Assembly (NCBI GenBank): GCA_903995115.1 | Contig: LR877159.1 | Span: forward strand, 186,001-250,000 | DNA from: Angomonas deanei | Taxonomy: Eukaryota > Euglenozoa > Kinetoplastea > Trypanosomatida > Trypanosomatidae | Direction: 5' to 3' | Length of the DNA stretch: 64,000 nt | Part shown: one piece after another, positions 30,024 through 41,681 of the stretch | How positions within the stretch are numbered: position 1 is the first letter of the stretch | Layout: every line of letters begins with the position of its first letter | The notes under the pieces: generated by a model | What the model saw: only the letters and a program-made list of their open reading frames with translations | Database searches by the model: none | Told to the model about the DNA's origin: nothing | Position numbers and translations under genes: made by a program

Positions 30024-30063
30024 GATTGGTAGATAGTTGGTTTTAGAAGTAAAAACGGAAAAA

Positions 30064-30098
30064 CTACAGGGGGTAAGAGAAGGGAAGAAGAGAAATAT
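30064..30098 (-). promoter_or_regulatory. Pyrimidine tract and AG acceptor of array units (exemplar, copy A)
   Basis: Minus strand: TTTCTCTTCTTCCCTTCTCT then TACCCCCTGTAG, with AG at 30065-30064, predicting a 40-base 5' UTR. The same tract precedes every copy, including the giant one (about 46645-46685), whose unit lacks the upstream (CT)n run. It is therefore the more likely trans-splice site. Confidence 0.6.
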
Positions 30099-30354
30099 GG
30101 GAAAAGGATGCTACGGCAGTCGCACACCGTAACAAAGAACAGAAACAGTTTTCAGGGGACAGACACACCTCCATCACGCAACACCGGCAGCAGCAGCAGT
30201 AGCAGCAGCAGCCACAGAGGGCACACGAGTCCCACTACCCAGAACAGTCAAGTGCGCACTGTCGTCGCATCAACCACCCTTGAGCAACAACCGCAAACAG
30301 CGCGGAGGCTGCACACAAGACACGGCGCCCCGGTACATTCTCTACAATTCGGAA

Positions 30355-30374
30355 AGAGAGAGAGAGAGAGAGAG
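30355..30374 (-). repeat. (CT)n microsatellite of array units (exemplar, copy A)
   Basis: A CT run (AG on the plus strand) lies about 300 bases upstream of each gene except the giant copy. The others are near 31675-31700, 32971-32997, 34279-34296, 35571-35593, 36892-36911, 38201-38222, 39494-39516, 40815-40839, 42017-42033 and 43257-43272. Length varies between units. On the transcript it is followed by TTCCGAATTGTAG, so it could be an alternative acceptor tract or help fix polyadenylation of the preceding gene. Confidence 0.7.
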
Positions 30375-30845
30375 GGGGTATTGTGGAAACAGTCGAACGT
30401 ACTCGGAAGCCAATTAGTCAAAGTCAAATCAAGGGCAGGTCACTCGTTTAGTATGTTTGTCACTTGTATATATATATTCGAATTTTAACACTTAACATAT
30501 TCAAAAAAAACATGTTACCATAATAAAAAAAAAAGGTAAATTAAATCACTTCGACATCCATTCATGATGAAAGGCGAGTGAACGCCGTCTACAGGCGTTC
30601 CTCGGTCGAAGCGGTTGACGGAGGTTGCGGCAGGCAACGGGGCATTCGTCCTTCCGGTCAACGTGACTTTACACCAAAATAAAGTTTATAGGTTAAATTA
30701 AAGAAGAAGGGCCCTTGTCTATCGGTCAATGGAATCATTGCGTAGGGACTCAGCGACAGACGGCGTGCCAAGTAACGCACCCAAGGATGAATTACTAAAG
30801 GGGAACACGCGTCCTCCTCTTCCGTTGGTTCTTCTTCACAGGGGA

Positions 30846-31361
30846 TTACGCCACGGCGGCCATCATGGCGGCGGCCAGGGACGCAATCAGGGCGGCGGCG
30901 GTCGTGCTGGAGAGAATCGCAGCATCACCCCCGGGGGCCACGGGAGCCTCAGAGCCGGAGTCGTCAGCACCCTTGGAGCCGCTGGGCTCGGCAGCAGCCT
31001 GGGACTCGCTGGGCTCAGCAGCAGCCTGGGACCCGCTGGGCTCGGCAGCAGCCTGGGACTCACTGGGCTCAGCAGCAGCCTGGGACTCGCTGGGCTCAGC
31101 AGCAGCCTGGGACTCGCTGGGCTCAGCAGCAGCCTGGGACTCGCTGGGCTCGGCAGCAGCCTGGGACTCGCTGGGCTCGGCAGCAGCCTGGGACTCGCTG
31201 GGCTCAGCAGCAGCCTGGGACTCGCTGGGCTCGGCAGCAGCCTGGGACTCGCTGGGCTCGGCAGCGGCTTGGGATTCACTGGGGGCAGACTCGCTGGCCT
31301 CAGCGTAGAGGGTGGAAAGGACGGCAAGCACACCGCCGGCAAGAAGGGTACGGCGCATCAT
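30846..31361 (-). CDS. GPI-anchored repeat surface protein, array copy B (QAAAEP class)
   Basis: Protein of 171 residues with the same signal peptide and C-terminal GPI signal as copy A, but eleven SESQAAAEP nonapeptides (one reads SGSQAAAEP) and the spacer SGSKGADDSGSEAPVAPGG before the hydrophobic tail. This spacer is shared by copies B to I and separates them from the KGAAEP class. Confidence 0.85.
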   Translation of the reverse strand: MMRRTLLAGGVLAVLSTLYAEASESAPSESQAAAEPSESQAAAEPSESQAAAEPSESQAAAEPSESQAAAEPSESQAAAEPSESQAAAEPSESQAAAEPSESQAAAEPSGSQAAAEPSESQAAAEPSGSKGADDSGSEAPVAPGGDAAILSSTTAAALIASLAAAMMAAVA

Positions 31362-31674
31362 GATTGGTAGATAGTTGGTTTTAGAAGTAAAAACGGAAAA
31401 ACTACAGGGGGTAAGAGAAGGGAAGAAGAGAAATATGGGAAAAGGACGCTACGGCAGTCGCACACCGCAACAAAGAACAGAAACAGTTTTCAGGGGACAG
31501 ACACACCTCCATCACGCAACACCGGCAGCAGCCACACAGGGCACACGAGTCCCACTACCCAGAACAGTCAAGTGCGCACTGTCGTCGCATCAACCACCCT
31601 TGAGCAACAACCGCAAACAGCGCGGAGGCTGCACACAAGACACGGCGCCCCGGTACATTCTCTACAATTCGGAA

Positions 31675-31705
<31 letters not shown>

Positions 31706-32170
31706 TTGTGGAAACAGTCGAACGTACTCGGAAGCCAATTAGTCAAAGTCAAATCAAAGGCGGGACACTCGTTTAGTATGTTTGTCACTTGTATATATAT
31801 ATTCGAATTTTAACACTTAACATATTCAAAAAAAACATGTTACCATAATAAAAAAAAAAGGTAAATTAAATCACTTCGACATCCATTCATGATGAAAGGC
31901 GAGTGAACGCCGTCTACAGGCGTTCCTCGGTCGAAGGGGTTGACGGAGGTTGCGGCAGGCAACGGGGCATTCGTCCTTCCGGTCAACGTGACTTTACACC
32001 AAAATAAAGTTTATAGGTTAAATTAAAGAAGAAGGGCCCTTGTCTATCGGTCAATGGAATCATTGCGTAGGGACTCAGCGACAGACGGCGTGCCAAGTAA
32101 CGCACCCAAGGATGAATTACTAAAGGGGAACACGCGTCCTCCTCTTCCGTTGGTTCTTCTTCACAGGGGA

Positions 32171-32659
32171 TTACGCCACGGCGGCCATCATGGCGGCGGC
32201 CAGGGACGCAATCAGGGCGGCGGCGGTCGTGCTGGAGAGAATCGCAGCATCACCCCCGGGGGCCACGGGAGCCTCAGAGCCGGAGTCGTCAGCACCCTTG
32301 GAGCCGCTGGGCTCGGCAGCAGCCTGGGACTCGCTGGGCTCGGCAGCAGCCTGGGACTCGCTGGGCTCAGCAGCAGCCTGGGACTCGCTGGGCTCAGCAG
32401 CAGCCTGGGACTCGCTGGGCTCGGCAGCAGCCTGGGACTCGCTGGGCTCGGCAGCAGCCTGGGACTCGCTGGGCTCGGCAGCAGCCTGGGACTCGCTGGG
32501 CTCAGCAGCAGCCTGGGACTCGCTGGGCTCGGCAGCAGCCTGGGACTCGCTGGGCTCGGCAGCGGCTTGGGATTCACTGGGGGCAGACTCGCTGGCCTCA
32601 GCGTAGAGGGTGGAAAGGACGGCAAGCACACCACCGGCAAGAAGGGTACGGCGCATCAT
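32171..32659 (-). CDS. GPI-anchored repeat surface protein, array copy C (QAAAEP class)
   Basis: Protein of 162 residues: signal peptide, ten uniform SESQAAAEP units, SGSKGADDSGSEAPVAPGG spacer, GPI tail. The encoded protein is the same as that of copy D, and both share flank variants not seen in other units (TTGGCTTT and AATCTGGG on the plus strand), so C and D look like the most recent duplication in the array. Confidence 0.85.
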   Translation of the reverse strand: MMRRTLLAGGVLAVLSTLYAEASESAPSESQAAAEPSESQAAAEPSESQAAAEPSESQAAAEPSESQAAAEPSESQAAAEPSESQAAAEPSESQAAAEPSESQAAAEPSESQAAAEPSGSKGADDSGSEAPVAPGGDAAILSSTTAAALIASLAAAMMAAVA

Positions 32660-33476
32660 GATTGGTAGATAGTTGGCTTTAGAAGTAAAAACGGAAAAAC
32701 TACAGGGGGTAAGAGAAGGGAAGAAGAGAAATCTGGGAAAAGGACGCTACGGCAGTCGCACACCGCAACAAAGAACAGAAACAGTTTTCAGGGGACAGAC
32801 ACACCTCCATCACGCAACACCGGCAGCAGCCACAGAGGGCACACGAGTCCCACTACCCAGAACAGTCAAGTGCGCACTGTCGTCGCATCAACCACCCTTG
32901 AGCAACAACCGCAAACAGCGCGGAGGCTGCACACAAGACACGGCGCCCCGGTACATTCTCTACAATTCGGAAAGAGAGAGAGAGAGAGAGAGAGAGGGGT
33001 ATTGTGGAAACAGTCGAACGTACTCGGAAGCCAATTAGTCAAAGTCAAATCAAAGGCGGGACACTCTTTGTTTAGTATGTTTGTCGACTTGTATATTATT
33101 TATATTCGAATTTTAAGCACTTAACATATTCAAAAAAAACATAGTTACCATAATAAAAAAAAAAAGGTAAATTAAATCACTTCGACATCCATTCATGATG
33201 AAAGGCGAGTGAACGCCGTCTACAGGCGTTCCTCGGTCGAAGGGGTTGACGGAGGTTGCGGCAGGCAACGGGGCATTCGTCCTTCCGGTCAACGTGACTT
33301 TACACCAAAATAAAGTTTATAGGTTAAATTAAAGAAGAAGGGCCCTTGTCTATCGGTCAATGGAATCATTGCGTAGGGACTCAGCGACAGACGGCGTGCC
33401 AAGTAACGCACCCAAGGATGAATTACTAAAGGGGAACACGCGTCCTCCTCTTCCGTTGGTTCTTCTTCACAGGGGA

Positions 33477-33965
33477 TTACGCCACGGCGGCCATCATGGC
33501 GGCGGCCAGGGACGCAATCAGGGCGGCGGCGGTCGTGCTGGAGAGAATCGCAGCATCACCCCCGGGGGCCACGGGAGCCTCAGAGCCGGAGTCGTCAGCA
33601 CCCTTGGAGCCGCTGGGCTCGGCAGCAGCCTGGGACTCGCTGGGCTCGGCAGCAGCCTGGGACTCGCTGGGCTCAGCAGCAGCCTGGGACTCGCTGGGCT
33701 CAGCAGCAGCCTGGGACTCGCTGGGCTCGGCAGCAGCCTGGGACTCGCTGGGCTCGGCAGCAGCCTGGGACTCGCTGGGCTCGGCAGCAGCCTGGGACTC
33801 GCTGGGCTCAGCAGCAGCCTGGGACTCGCTGGGCTCGGCAGCAGCCTGGGACTCGCTGGGCTCGGCAGCGGCTTGGGATTCACTGGGGGCAGACTCGCTG
33901 GCCTCAGCGTAGAGGGTGGAAAGGACGGCAAGCACACCACCGGCAAGAAGGGTACGGCGCATCAT
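33477..33965 (-). CDS. GPI-anchored repeat surface protein, array copy D (QAAAEP class)
   Basis: Protein of 162 residues, identical to copy C as far as I can see by eye, including repeat number and spacer. The upstream (CT)n run is shorter than in copy C, so the two units are not simply one sequence read twice. Confidence 0.85.
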   Translation of the reverse strand: MMRRTLLAGGVLAVLSTLYAEASESAPSESQAAAEPSESQAAAEPSESQAAAEPSESQAAAEPSESQAAAEPSESQAAAEPSESQAAAEPSESQAAAEPSESQAAAEPSESQAAAEPSGSKGADDSGSEAPVAPGGDAAILSSTTAAALIASLAAAMMAAVA

Positions 33966-34767
33966 GATTGGTAGATAGTTGGCTTTAGAAGTAAAAACGG
34001 AAAAACTACAGGGGGTAAGAGAAGGGAAGAAGAGAAATCTGGGAAAAGGACGCTACGGCAGTCGCACACCGCAACAAAGAACAGAAACAGTTTTCAGGGG
34101 ACAGACACACCTCCATCACGCAACACCGGCAGCAGCCACAGAGGGCACACGAGTCCCACTACCCAGAACAGTCAAGTGCGCACTGTCGTCGCATCAACCA
34201 CCCTTGAGCAACAACCGCAAACAGCGCGGAGGCTGCACACAAGACACGGCGCCCCGGTACATTCTCTACAATTCGGAAAGAGAGAGAGAGAGAGAGGGGG
34301 GTATTGTGGAAACAGTCGAACGTACTCGGAAGCCAATTAGTCAAAGTCAAATCAAGGGCAGGTCACTCGTTTAGTATGTTTGTCACTTGTATATATATAT
34401 TCGAATTTTAACACTTAACATATTCAAAAAAAACATGTTACCATAAAAAAAAAAAAGGTAAATTAAATCACTTCGACATCCATTCATGATGAAAGGCGAG
34501 TGAACGCCGTCTACAGGCGTTCCTCGGTCGAAGGGGTTGACGGAGGTTGCGGCAGGCAACGGGGCATTCGTCCTTCCGGTCAACGTGACTTTACACCAAA
34601 ATAAAGTTTATAGGTTAAATTAAAGAAGAAGGGCCCTTGTCTATCGGTCAATGGAATCATTGCGTAGGGACTCAGCGACAGACGGCGTGCCAAGTAACGC
34701 ACCCAAGGATGAATTACTAAAGGGGAACACGCGTCCTCCTCTTCCGTTGGTTCTTCTTCACAGGGGA

Positions 34768-35256
34768 TTACGCCACGGCGGCCATCATGGCGGCGGCCAG
34801 GGACGCAATCAGGGCGGCGGCGGTCGTGCTGGAGAGAATCGCAGCATCACCCCCGGGGGCCACGGGAGCCTCAGAGCCGGAGTCGTCAGCACCCTTGGAG
34901 CCGCTGGGCTCGGCAGCAGCCTGGGACTCGCTGGGCTCGGCAGCAGCCTGGGACCCGCTGGGCTCAGCAGCAGCCTGGGACTCGCTGGGCTCGGCAGCAG
35001 CCTGGGACTCGCTGGGCTCGGCAGCAGCCTGGGACTCGCTGGGCTCAGCAGCAGCCTGGGACTCGCTGGGCTCGGCAGCAGCCTGGGACTCGCTGGGCTC
35101 AGCAGCAGCCTGGGACTCGCTGGGCTCGGCAGCAGCCTGGGACTCGCTGGGCTCGGCAGCGGCTTGGGATTCACTGGGGGCAGACTCGCTGGCCTCAGCG
35201 TAGAGGGTGGAAAGGACGGCAAGCACACCACCGGCAAGAAGGGTACGGCGCATCAT
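34768..35256 (-). CDS. GPI-anchored repeat surface protein, array copy E (QAAAEP class)
   Basis: Protein of 162 residues with ten nonapeptides, one of them SGSQAAAEP near the C-terminal side. Signal peptide, spacer and GPI tail are as in copy B. Confidence 0.85.
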   Translation of the reverse strand: MMRRTLLAGGVLAVLSTLYAEASESAPSESQAAAEPSESQAAAEPSESQAAAEPSESQAAAEPSESQAAAEPSESQAAAEPSESQAAAEPSESQAAAEPSGSQAAAEPSESQAAAEPSGSKGADDSGSEAPVAPGGDAAILSSTTAAALIASLAAAMMAAVA

Positions 35257-36061
35257 GATTGGTAGATAGTTGGTTTTAGAAGTAAAAACGGAAAAACTAC
35301 AGGGGGTAAGAGAAGGGAAGAAGAGAAATCTGGGAAAAGGACGCTACGGCAGTCGCACACCGCAACAAAGAACAGAAACAGTTTTCAGGGGACAGACACA
35401 CCTCCATCACGCAACACCGGCAGCAGCCACACAGGGCACACGAGTCCCACTACCCAGAACAGTCAAGTGCGCACTGTCGTCGCATCAACCACCCTTGAGC
35501 AACAACCGCAAACAGCGCGGAGGCTGCACACAAGACACGGCGCCCCGGTACATTCTCTACAATTCGGAAAGAGAGAGAGAGAGAGAGAGAGAGGGGTATT
35601 GTGGAAACAGTCGAACGTACTCGGAAGCCAATTAGTCAAAGTCAAATCAAGGGCAGGTCACTCGTTTAGTATGTTTGTCACTTGTATATATATATTCGAA
35701 TTTTAACACTTAACATATTCAAAAAAAACATGTTACCATAAAAAAAAAAAGGTAAATTAAATCACTTCGACATCCATTCATGATGAAAGGCGAGTGAACG
35801 CCGTCTACAGGCGTTCCTCGGTCGAAGGGGTTGACGGAGGTTGCGGCAGGCAACGGGGCATTCGTCCTTCCGGTCAACGTGACTTTACACCAAAATAAAG
35901 TTTATAGGTTAAATTAAAGAAGAAGGGCCCTTGTCTATCGGTCAATGGAATCATTGCGTAGGGACTCAGCGACAGACGGCGTGCCAAGTAACGCACCCAA
36001 GGATGAATTACTAAAGGGGAACACGCGTCCTCCTCTTCCGTTGGTTCTTCTTCACAGGGGA

Positions 36062-36578
36062 TTACGCCACGGCGGCCATCATGGCGGCGGCCAGGGACGC
36101 AATCAGGGCGGCGGCGGTCGTGCTGGAGAGAATCGCAGCATCACCCCCCGGGGGCCACGGGAGCCTCAGAGCCGGAGTCGTCAGCACCCTTGGAGCCGCT
36201 GGGCTCGGCAGCAGCCTGGGACTCGCTGGGCTCAGCAGCAGCCTGGGACTCGCTGGGCTCGGCAGCAGCCTGGGACCCGCTGGGCTCAGCAGCAGCCTGG
36301 GACTCGCTGGGCTCGGCAGCAGCCTGGGACTCGCTGGGCTCGGCAGCAGCCTGGGACTCGCTGGGCTCAGCAGCAGCCTGGGACTCGCTGGGCTCGGCAG
36401 CAGCCTGGGACTCGCTGGGCTCAGCAGCAGCCTGGGACTCGCTGGGCTCGGCAGCAGCCTGGGACTCGCTGGGCTCGGCAGCGGCTTGGGATTCACTGGG
36501 GGCAGACTCGCTGGCCTCAGCGTAGAGGGTGGAAAGGACGGCAAGCACACCACCGGCAAGAAGGGTACGGCGCATCAT
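36062..36578 (-). CDS. GPI-anchored repeat surface protein, array copy F, frame break before the GPI signal
   Basis: The coding part matches copies B-I (signal peptide, eleven nonapeptides, SGSKGADDSGSEAPVAPGG), but the C run at 36145-36150 has six C where other copies have five. As written, translation stops at 36141 just after VAPGG, giving 145 residues with no hydrophobic GPI tail; the tail codons (36062-36140) remain intact in another frame. If real, the product would be secreted rather than membrane-anchored. A homopolymer base-call error is an equally simple explanation. Confidence 0.75.
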
Positions 36579-37381
36579 GATTGGTAGATAGTTGGTTTTA
36601 GAAGTAAAAACGGAAAAACTACAGGGGGTAAGAGAAGGGAAGAAGAGAAATCTGGGAAAAGGACGCTACGGCAGTCGCACACCGCAACAAAGAACAGAAA
36701 CAGTTTTCAGGGGACAGACACACCTCCATCACGCAACACCGGCAGCAGCCACAGAGGGCACACGAGTCCCACTACCCAGAACAGTCAAGTGCGCACTGTC
36801 GTCGCATCAACCACCCTTGAGCAACAACCGCAAACAGCGCGGAGGCTGCACACAAGACACGGCGCCCCGGTACATTCTCTACAATTCGGAAAGAGAGAGA
36901 GAGAGAGAGAGGGGTATTGTGGAAACAGTCGAACGTACTCGGAAGCCAATTAGTCAAAGTCAAATCAAGGGGAGGTCACCCGTTTAGTATGTTTGTCACT
37001 TGTATATATATATTCGAATTTTAACACTTAACATATTCAAAAAAAACATGTTACCATAATAAAAAAAAAAGGTAAATTAAATCACTTCGACATCCATTCA
37101 TGATGAAAAGCGAGTGAACGCCGTCTACAGGCGTTCCTCGGTCGAAGCGGTTGACGGAGGTTGCGGCAGGCAACGGGGCATTCGTCCTTCCGGTCAACGT
37201 GACTTTACACCAAAATAAAGTTTATAGGTTAAATTAAAGAAGAAGGGCCCTTGTCTATCGGTCAATGGAATCATTGCGTAGGGACTCAGCGACAGACGGC
37301 GTGCCAAGTAACGCACCCAAGGATGAATTACTAAAGGGGAACACGCGTCCTCCTCTTCCGTTGGTTCTTCTTCACAGGGGA

Positions 37382-37870
37382 TTACGCCACGGCGGCCATC
37401 ATGGCGGCGGCCAGGGACGCAATCAGGGCGGCGGCGGTCGTGCTGGAGAGAATCGCAGCATCACCCCCGGGGGCCACGGGAGCCTCAGAGCCGGAGTCGT
37501 CAGCACCCTTGGAGCCGCTGGGCTCGGCAGCAGCCTGGGACTCGCTGGGCTCGGCAGCAGCCTGGGACCCGCTGGGCTCAGCAGCAGCCTGGGACTCGCT
37601 GGGCTCGGCAGCAGCCTGGGACTCGCTGGGCTCGACAGCAGCCTGGGACTCGCTGGGCTCAGCAGCAGCCTGGGACTCGCTGGGCTCAGCAGCAGCCTGG
37701 GACTCGCTGGGCTCAGCAGCAGCCTGGGACTCGCTGGGCTCGGCAGCAGCCTGGGACTCGCTGGGCTCGGCAGCGGCTTGGGATTCACTGGGGGCAGACT
37801 CGCTGGCCTCAGCGTAGAGGGTGGAAAGGACGGCAAGCACACCACCGGCAAGAAGGGTACGGCGCATCAT
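37382..37870 (-). CDS. GPI-anchored repeat surface protein, array copy G (QAAAEP class)
   Basis: Protein of 162 residues with ten nonapeptides; one unit reads SESQAAVEP and one SGSQAAAEP. Signal peptide, spacer and GPI tail as in copy B. Its upstream flank has a longer CAG/CAGTAG-type run (about 38033-38060) than most other QAAAEP units. Confidence 0.85.
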   Translation of the reverse strand: MMRRTLLAGGVLAVLSTLYAEASESAPSESQAAAEPSESQAAAEPSESQAAAEPSESQAAAEPSESQAAAEPSESQAAVEPSESQAAAEPSESQAAAEPSGSQAAAEPSESQAAAEPSGSKGADDSGSEAPVAPGGDAAILSSTTAAALIASLAAAMMAAVA

Positions 37871-38691
37871 GATTGGTAGATAGTTGGTTTTAGAAGTAAA
37901 AACGGAAAAACTACAGGGGGTAAGAGAAGGGAAGAAGAGAAATATGGGAAAAGGACGCTACGGCAGTCGCACACCGCAACAAAGAACAGAAACAGTTTTC
38001 AGGGGACAGACACACCTCCATCACGCAACACCGGCAGCAGCAGCAGTAGCAGCAGCAGCCACACAGGGCACACGAGTCCCACTACCCAGAACAGTCAAGT
38101 GCGCACTGTCGTCCATCAACCACCCTTGAGCAACAACCGCAAACAGCGCGGAGGCTGCACACAAGACACGGCGCCCCGGTACATTCTCTACAATTCGGAA
38201 AGAGAGAGAGAGAGAGAGAGAGGGGTATTGTGGAAACAGTCGAACGTACTCGGAAGCCAATTAGTCAAAGTCAAATCAAAGGCGGGACACTCGTTTAGTA
38301 TGTTTGTCACTTGTATATATATATTCGAATTTTAACACTTAACATATTCAAAAAAAACATGTTACCATAATAAAAAAAAAGGTAAATTAAATCACTTCGA
38401 CATCCATTCATGATGAAAAGCGAGTGAACGCCGTCTACAGGCGTTCCTCGGTCGAAGGGGTTGACGGAGGTTGCGGCAGGCAACGGGGCATTCGTCCTTC
38501 CGGTCAACGTGACTTTACACCAAAATAAAGTTTATAGGTTAAATTAAAGAAGAAGGGCCCTTGTCTATCGGTCAATGGAATCATTGCGTAGGGACTCAGC
38601 GACAGACGGCGTGCCAAGTAACGCACCCAAGGATGAATTACTAAAGGGGAACACGCGTCCTCCTCTTCCGTTGGTTCTTCTTCACAGGGGA

Positions 38692-39180
38692 TTACGCCAC
38701 GGCGGCCATCATGGCGGCGGCCAGGGACGCAATCAGGGCGGCGGCGGTCGTGCTGGAGAGAATCGCAGCATCACCCCCGGGGGCCACGGGAGCCTCAGAG
38801 CCGGAGTCGTCAGCACCCTTGGAGCCGCTGGGCTCAGCAGCAGCCTGGGACCCGCTGGGCTCGGCAGCAGCCTGGGACTCACTGGGCTCAGCAGCAGCCT
38901 GGGACTCGCTGGGCTCGGCAGCAGCCTGGGACTCGCTGGGCTCGGCAGCAGCCTGGGACTCGCTGGGCTCAGCAGCAGCCTGGGACTCGCTGGGCTCGGC
39001 AGCAGCCTGGGACTCGCTGGGCTCAGCAGCAGCCTGGGACTCGCTGGGCTCGGCAGCAGCCTGGGACTCGCTGGGCTCGGCAGCGGCTTGGGATTCACTG
39101 GGGGCAGACTCGCTGGCCTCAGCGTAGAGGGTGGAAAGGACGGCAAGCACACCACCGGCAAGAAGGGTACGGCGCATCAT
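38692..39180 (-). CDS. GPI-anchored repeat surface protein, array copy H (QAAAEP class)
   Basis: Protein of 162 residues with ten nonapeptides, the last before the spacer being SGSQAAAEP. Signal peptide, spacer and GPI tail as in copy B. Confidence 0.85.
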   Translation of the reverse strand: MMRRTLLAGGVLAVLSTLYAEASESAPSESQAAAEPSESQAAAEPSESQAAAEPSESQAAAEPSESQAAAEPSESQAAAEPSESQAAAEPSESQAAAEPSESQAAAEPSGSQAAAEPSGSKGADDSGSEAPVAPGGDAAILSSTTAAALIASLAAAMMAAVA

Positions 39181-39985
39181 GATTGGTAGATAGTTGGTTT
39201 TAGAAGTAAAAACGGAAAAACTACAGGGGGTAAGAGAAGGGAAGAAGAGAAATATGGGAAAAGGATGCTACGGCAGTCGCACACCGTAACAAAGAACAGA
39301 AACAGTTTTCAGGGGACAGACACACCTCCATCACGCAACACCGGCAGCAGCCACAGAGGGCACACGAGTCCCACTACCCAGAACAGTCAAGTGCGCACTG
39401 TCGTCGCATCAACCACCCTTGAGCAACAACCGCAAACAGCGCGGAGGCTGCACACAAGACACGGCGCCCCGGTACATTCTCTACAATTCGGAAAGAGAGA
39501 GAGAGAGAGAGAGAGGGGTATTGTGGAAACAGTCGAACGTACTCGGAAGCCAATTAGTCAAAGTCAAATCAAGGGCAGGTCACTCGTTTAGTATGTTTGT
39601 CACTTGTATATATATATTCGAATTTTAACACTTAACATATTCAAAAAAAACATGTTACCATAATAAAAAAAAAAGGTAAATTAAATCACTTCGACATCCA
39701 TTCATGATGAAAGGCGAGTGAACGCCGTCTACAGGCGTTCCTCGGTCGAAGCGGTTGACGGAGGTTGCGGCAGGCAACGGGGCATTCGTCCTTCCGGTCA
39801 ACGTGACTTTACACCAAAATAAAGTTTATAGGTTAAATTAAAGAAGAAGGGCCCTTGTCTATCGGTCAATGGAATCATTGCGTAGGGACTCAGCGACAGA
39901 CGGCGTGCCAAGTAACGCACCCAAGGATGAATTACTAAAGGGGAACACGCGTCCTCCTCTTCCGTTGGTTCTTCTTCACAGGGGA

Positions 39986-40501
39986 TTACGCCACGGCGGC
40001 CATCATGGCGGCGGCCAGGGACGCAATCAGGGCGGCGGCGGTCGTGCTGGAGAGAATCGCAGCATCACCCCCGGGGGCCACGGGAGCCTCAGAGCCGGAG
40101 TCGTCAGCACCCTTGGAGCCGCTGGGCTCGGCAGCAGCCTGGGACTCGCTGGGCTCAGCAGCAGCCTTGGAGCCGCTGGGCTCGGCAGCAGCCTGGGACT
40201 CGCTGGGCTCAGCAGCAGCCTGGGACTCGCTGGGCTCAGCAGCAGCCTGGGACTCGCTGGGCTCAGCAGCAGCCTGGGACTCGCTGGGCTCGGCAGCAGC
40301 CTGGGACTCGCTGGGCTCGGCAGCAGCCTGAGACTCGCTGGGCTCAGCAGCAGCCTGGGACTCGCTGGGCTCGGCAGCAGCCTGGGACTCGCTGGGCTCG
40401 GCAGCGGCTTGGGATTCACTGGGGGCAGACTCGCTGGCCTCGGCGTAGAGGGTGGAAAGGACGGCAAGCACACCACCGGCAAGAAGGGTACGGCGCATCA
40501 T
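39986..40501 (-). CDS. GPI-anchored repeat surface protein, array copy I (QAAAEP class)
   Basis: Protein of 171 residues with eleven units, one of them SGSKAAAEP, which looks like a spacer-derived sequence (GSK) carried into the repeat region by recombination. An in-frame extension upstream of the ATG pair at 40501 is 5' flank. Signal peptide and GPI tail as in copy B. Confidence 0.85.
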   Translation of the reverse strand: MMRRTLLAGGVLAVLSTLYAEASESAPSESQAAAEPSESQAAAEPSESQAAAEPSESQAAAEPSESQAAAEPSESQAAAEPSESQAAAEPSESQAAAEPSESQAAAEPSGSKAAAEPSESQAAAEPSGSKGADDSGSEAPVAPGGDAAILSSTTAAALIASLAAAMMAAVA

Positions 40502-41309
40502 GATTGGTAGATAGTTGGTTTGAGAAGTAAAAAACGGAAAAACTACAGGGGGTAAGAGAAGGGAAGAAGAGAAATATGGGAAAAGGACGCTACGGCAGTC
40601 GCACACCGTAACAAAGAACAGAAACAGTTTTCAGGGGACAGACACACCTCCATCACGCAACACCGGCAGCAGCCACAGAGGGCACACGAGTCCCACTACC
40701 CAGAACAGTCAAGTGCGCACTGTCGTCGCATCAACCACCCTTGAGCAACAACCGCAAACAGCGCGGAGGCTGCACACAAGACACGGCGCCCCGGTACATT
40801 CTCTACAATTCGGAAAGAGAGAGAGAGAGAGAGAGAGAGGGGTATTGTGGAAACAGTCGAACGTACTCGGAAGCCAATTAGTCAAAGTCAAATCAAGGGC
40901 GGGACACTCGTTTAGTATGTTTGTCACTTGTATATATATATTCGAATTTTAACACTTAACATATTCAAAAAAAAACACGTTACCATAATAAAAAAAAAGG
41001 TAAATTAAATCACTTCGACATCCATTCATGATGAAAGGCGAGTGAACGCCGTCTACAGGCGTTCCTCGGTCGAAGCGGTTGACGGAGGTTGCGGCAGGCA
41101 ACGGGGCATTCGTCCTTCCGGTCAACACCGCATTACGACAGAAAAAAGTCTACAATGAAAATTAAAGGAGAAGGGCCCTTGTCTATCGGTCAATGGAATC
41201 ATTGCGTAGGGACTCAGCGACAGACGGCGTGCCAAGTAACGCACCCAAGGATGAATTACTAAAGGGGAACACGCGTCCTCCTCTTCCGTTGGTTCTTCTT
41301 CACAGGGGA

Positions 41310-41681
41310 TTACGCCACGGCGGCCATCATGGCGGCGGCCAGGGACGCAATCAGGGCGGCGGCGGTCGTGCTGGAGAGAATCGCAGCATCACCCCCGGGG
41401 CCCTTGTGCTCATTAGAGTCGTCAGCCTTGGACTCGCTGGGCTCGGCAGCACCTTTGGACTCGCTGGGCTCAGCAGCACCCTTGGACTCGCTGGGCTCAG
41501 CGGCACCCTTGGACTCGCTGGGCTCAGCGGCACCCTTGGACTCGCTGGGCTCGGCAGCACCCTTGGACTCGCTGGGCTCGGCAGCGGCATGGGATTCACT
41601 GGAGGCAGACTCGCTGGCCTCGGCGTAGAGGGTGGAAAGGACGGCAAGCACACCACCGGCAAGAAGGGTACGGCGCATCAT
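41310..41681 (-). CDS. GPI-anchored repeat surface protein, array copy J (KGAAEP class)
   Basis: Protein of 123 residues, same architecture as copy A (six nonapeptides, DDSNEHKGPGG spacer, GPI tail), with two small changes next to the signal peptide (ESASSESHAAAEP). Its 3' flank still has the 7-pair hairpin of the QAAAEP block. Confidence 0.85.
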   Translation of the reverse strand: MMRRTLLAGGVLAVLSTLYAEASESASSESHAAAEPSESKGAAEPSESKGAAEPSESKGAAEPSESKGAAEPSESKGAAEPSESKADDSNEHKGPGGDAAILSSTTAAALIASLAAAMMAAVA

